Of a stretch of DNA of 64,000 nucleotides, positions 63,109 through 64,000 are shown in pieces. A model generated the notes under the pieces. That model was not told where the DNA came from. It made no database searches and saw nothing but the letters and a program-made list of their open reading frames with translations. Positions within the stretch are counted from its first letter, which is position 1. Each line of letters opens with the position of its first letter. Origin of the DNA: Nocardia sp. NBC_01327. Lineage in GTDB: Bacteria; Actinomycetota; Actinomycetes; Mycobacteriales; Mycobacteriaceae. Both the position numbers and the translations under genes were made by a program. Where the stretch lies: assembly GCF_035958815.1 (NCBI RefSeq), contig NZ_CP108383.1:4588001-4652000 (forward strand), given 5' to 3'.

Positions 63109-63576
63109 CTACGAGCTGGACAGATTCAGCTCGATCGCTGCGGTATCGGACGGGCCGCCAATGTTTCCGGCACGGTCTGTGGCGGTGTAGTAGAACTTGT
63201 GCGATCCATTGCCAAGGCTCGTGAGCTGCGCACGTGTGTACTGAAGTTTCACACCTTGGAAGACTTGGTCACGGCTGGTCGTGTGTGTTGGGCCGGGGAT
63301 CGAGCCCGGGTCGCTGTAGAGGGCGATGTCATCGCCCTCCGCCAAGTCGTCGTAGCTCACGACCACTGTCAGGACTTCACCATGCCGAGCCAGGCTCTCA
63401 TCTGTGACGATATCGTCGACACCAATGAAATACGGTGCGCGGAAACTGTTCTGACCGGGTGGGGTCGAGTCGACGGAGACCAGAACGTCGTCGGTGCCGG
63501 AAGGCGCGGCGAGGTTGTCATCGACCGTGATCGGGGTGTAGGTCAACTGCACGTCGTCCTGCGATTCGTTCGACAC
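63109..63576 (-). CDS. Hypothetical protein, Ig-like/beta-sandwich, 155 aa
   Basis: MSNESQDDVQLTYTPITVDD, then TDDVLVSVDSTPPGQNSFRA, GEVLTVVVSYDDLAEGDDIA and the end SHKFYYTATDRAGNIGGPSD. The 'YYTATDRAGN' strand is typical of bacterial Ig-like repeats. No signal peptide, acidic. It may be a single repeat domain cut from a surface protein or a small cytoplasmic protein. Function unknown. Confidence 0.7.
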   Translation of the reverse strand: MSNESQDDVQLTYTPITVDDNLAAPSGTDDVLVSVDSTPPGQNSFRAPYFIGVDDIVTDESLARHGEVLTVVVSYDDLAEGDDIALYSDPGSIPGPTHTTSRDQVFQGVKLQYTRAQLTSLGNGSHKFYYTATDRAGNIGGPSDTAAIELNLSSS

Positions 63577-63660
63577 AGCGAGCCTTTCTCGAAAGCCATT
63601 GAAACCACCATCATTTCACAGACATCCGAGCACGATTCATCCTTCGCGGGACGTACTCAT

Positions 63661-63735
63661 CTGCCGCGTCCCGCGCGTCGGTCGGTTGTCCAAACTGACT
63701 GGCAGACAGCGCTTCCCAATGCCCGCACATGCCGA
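63661..63735 (+). repeat. R1 dispersed intergenic repeat, copy 9
   Basis: CTGCCGCGTCCCGCGCGTCG, centre TTGTCCAAACTGACTGGCAG, end CCCAATGCCCGCACATGCCG. Lies 85 bases before the start of the minus-strand Ig-like gene and 100 bases before the plus-strand peptide. Confidence 0.75.
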
Positions 63736-63834
63736 TTCTCGGATATTGAGACGCGCTAACTCGTTGCAGCACAGAACTAGTCGGTGCTGGGTACGCTATT
63801 CGGGCCATTCATCGAATCGCGAGAGGAACCAGAT

Positions 63835-63996
63835 ATGCCCGAGAAGGATGCCACGAACTCGGCGACGGGAAGCCCGTTCGAGAGTGGCCTGGAGACCGGA
63901 AAGTTCTTCCCCAAGCTTGAGGGATCCAACGAAGATTTGAAAAACTCGCCGGAGGAACCAGACAACATGCCTCCCGCTGGCGGGCGGATCGTGTAA
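63835..63996 (+). CDS. Small acidic peptide, 53 aa (possible precursor peptide)
   Basis: ATG 63835 behind GAGAGGAACC. MPEKDATNSATGSPFESGLE, then TGKFFPKLEGSNEDLKNSPE and a Pro/Gly end (PDNMPPAGGRIV). No cysteine, no signal peptide. Leader-like acidity and a distinct Pro-rich end resemble RiPP precursors; the neighbouring genes beyond the window edge would decide this. Confidence 0.55.
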   Translation: MPEKDATNSATGSPFESGLETGKFFPKLEGSNEDLKNSPEEPDNMPPAGGRIV

Positions 63997-64000
63997 GGCC

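Noticed and set aside
5684..63735. R1 read as a conserved 27-codon peptide gene on the minus strand (MSAHQEELSANQFGRPTNAR-like)
   Set aside because: The frame is open in most copies but never continues into a consistent protein, has no ribosome site, and stops or shifts at different places; a structural repeat explains it better.
1..64000. CRISPR array or cas genes
   Set aside because: No regularly spaced identical direct repeats were seen; R1 and R2 copies are kilobases apart and imperfect, and no Cas-like protein is present.

Overview
The window is high-GC DNA from an actinomycete of the Mycobacteriales, most probably a Nocardia or close relative. The argument rests on an Lsr2 nucleoid protein, a Ddn-type (F420/deazaflavin) reductase family protein, a CtaG-type copper/cytochrome oxidase assembly protein, TerD proteins, many TetR/LysR/GntR/MarR regulators, and frequent GTG or TTG starts behind purine-rich ribosome sites. 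It reads like an accessory, plastic chromosome region: ordinary metabolic operons alternate with stretches of decaying genes, dispersed repeats and recombinases.

Layout. 0-6 kb holds redox genes with their own regulators: a Gfo/Idh/MocA oxidoreductase, an FCD-type GntR repressor divergent from a PEBP (YbhB-like) protein and a short-chain dehydrogenase, and a TetR repressor divergent from a quinone-type dehydrogenase, each with visible operators. 6-9 kb holds a secreted repeat protein, a small hypothetical protein, and a urate-degradation pair in which hydroxyisourate hydrolase is intact but uricase is frameshifted. 9-21 kb is rich in uncharacterised proteins: two full paralogs and one truncated copy of an unknown ~250-aa family, a 2-oxoglutarate/Fe(II) oxygenase-like protein, a tRNA-Ile with a UAU anticodon, a gene broken by four nonsense codons, and a secreted ubiquitin-like protein. 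21-25.6 kb holds a LysR/SDR divergent pair with a textbook operator, an SRPBCC protein with twin operators, a serine hydrolase and small peptides. 26-29 kb holds lsr2 followed by a broken TerD-HIRAN gene. 29.5-33.6 kb holds a flavodoxin-like protein, an ECF sigma/anti-sigma pair and a large membrane protein.

33.9-37.7 kb is a translationally coupled three-gene module: tyrosine recombinase, small HTH protein, and a 761-aa protein with nine zinc ribbons. 37.8-45.3 kb is one 2,499-residue LamG-type protein without a signal peptide. 45.8-57 kb holds a cation/proton antiporter, a permease remnant, MarR, lipoprotein plus CtaG, a ClC channel, and a TetR-ABC-FtsX-Ddn operon. 57-64 kb holds lipoprotein, HATPase and DinB genes, an IS110-family element with a frameshifted transposase, and small secreted or acidic proteins.

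Two families of short structured repeats (called R1 and R2 here) are scattered between genes through most of the window. The IS110 element appears to sit inside an R1 copy. A second copy of that element's non-coding end, without transposase, lies about 3 kb away. At least seven genes show clear inactivating lesions, so either this region is decaying or the assembly carries a number of small indels. All assignments were made by reading the sequence; no database search was run.
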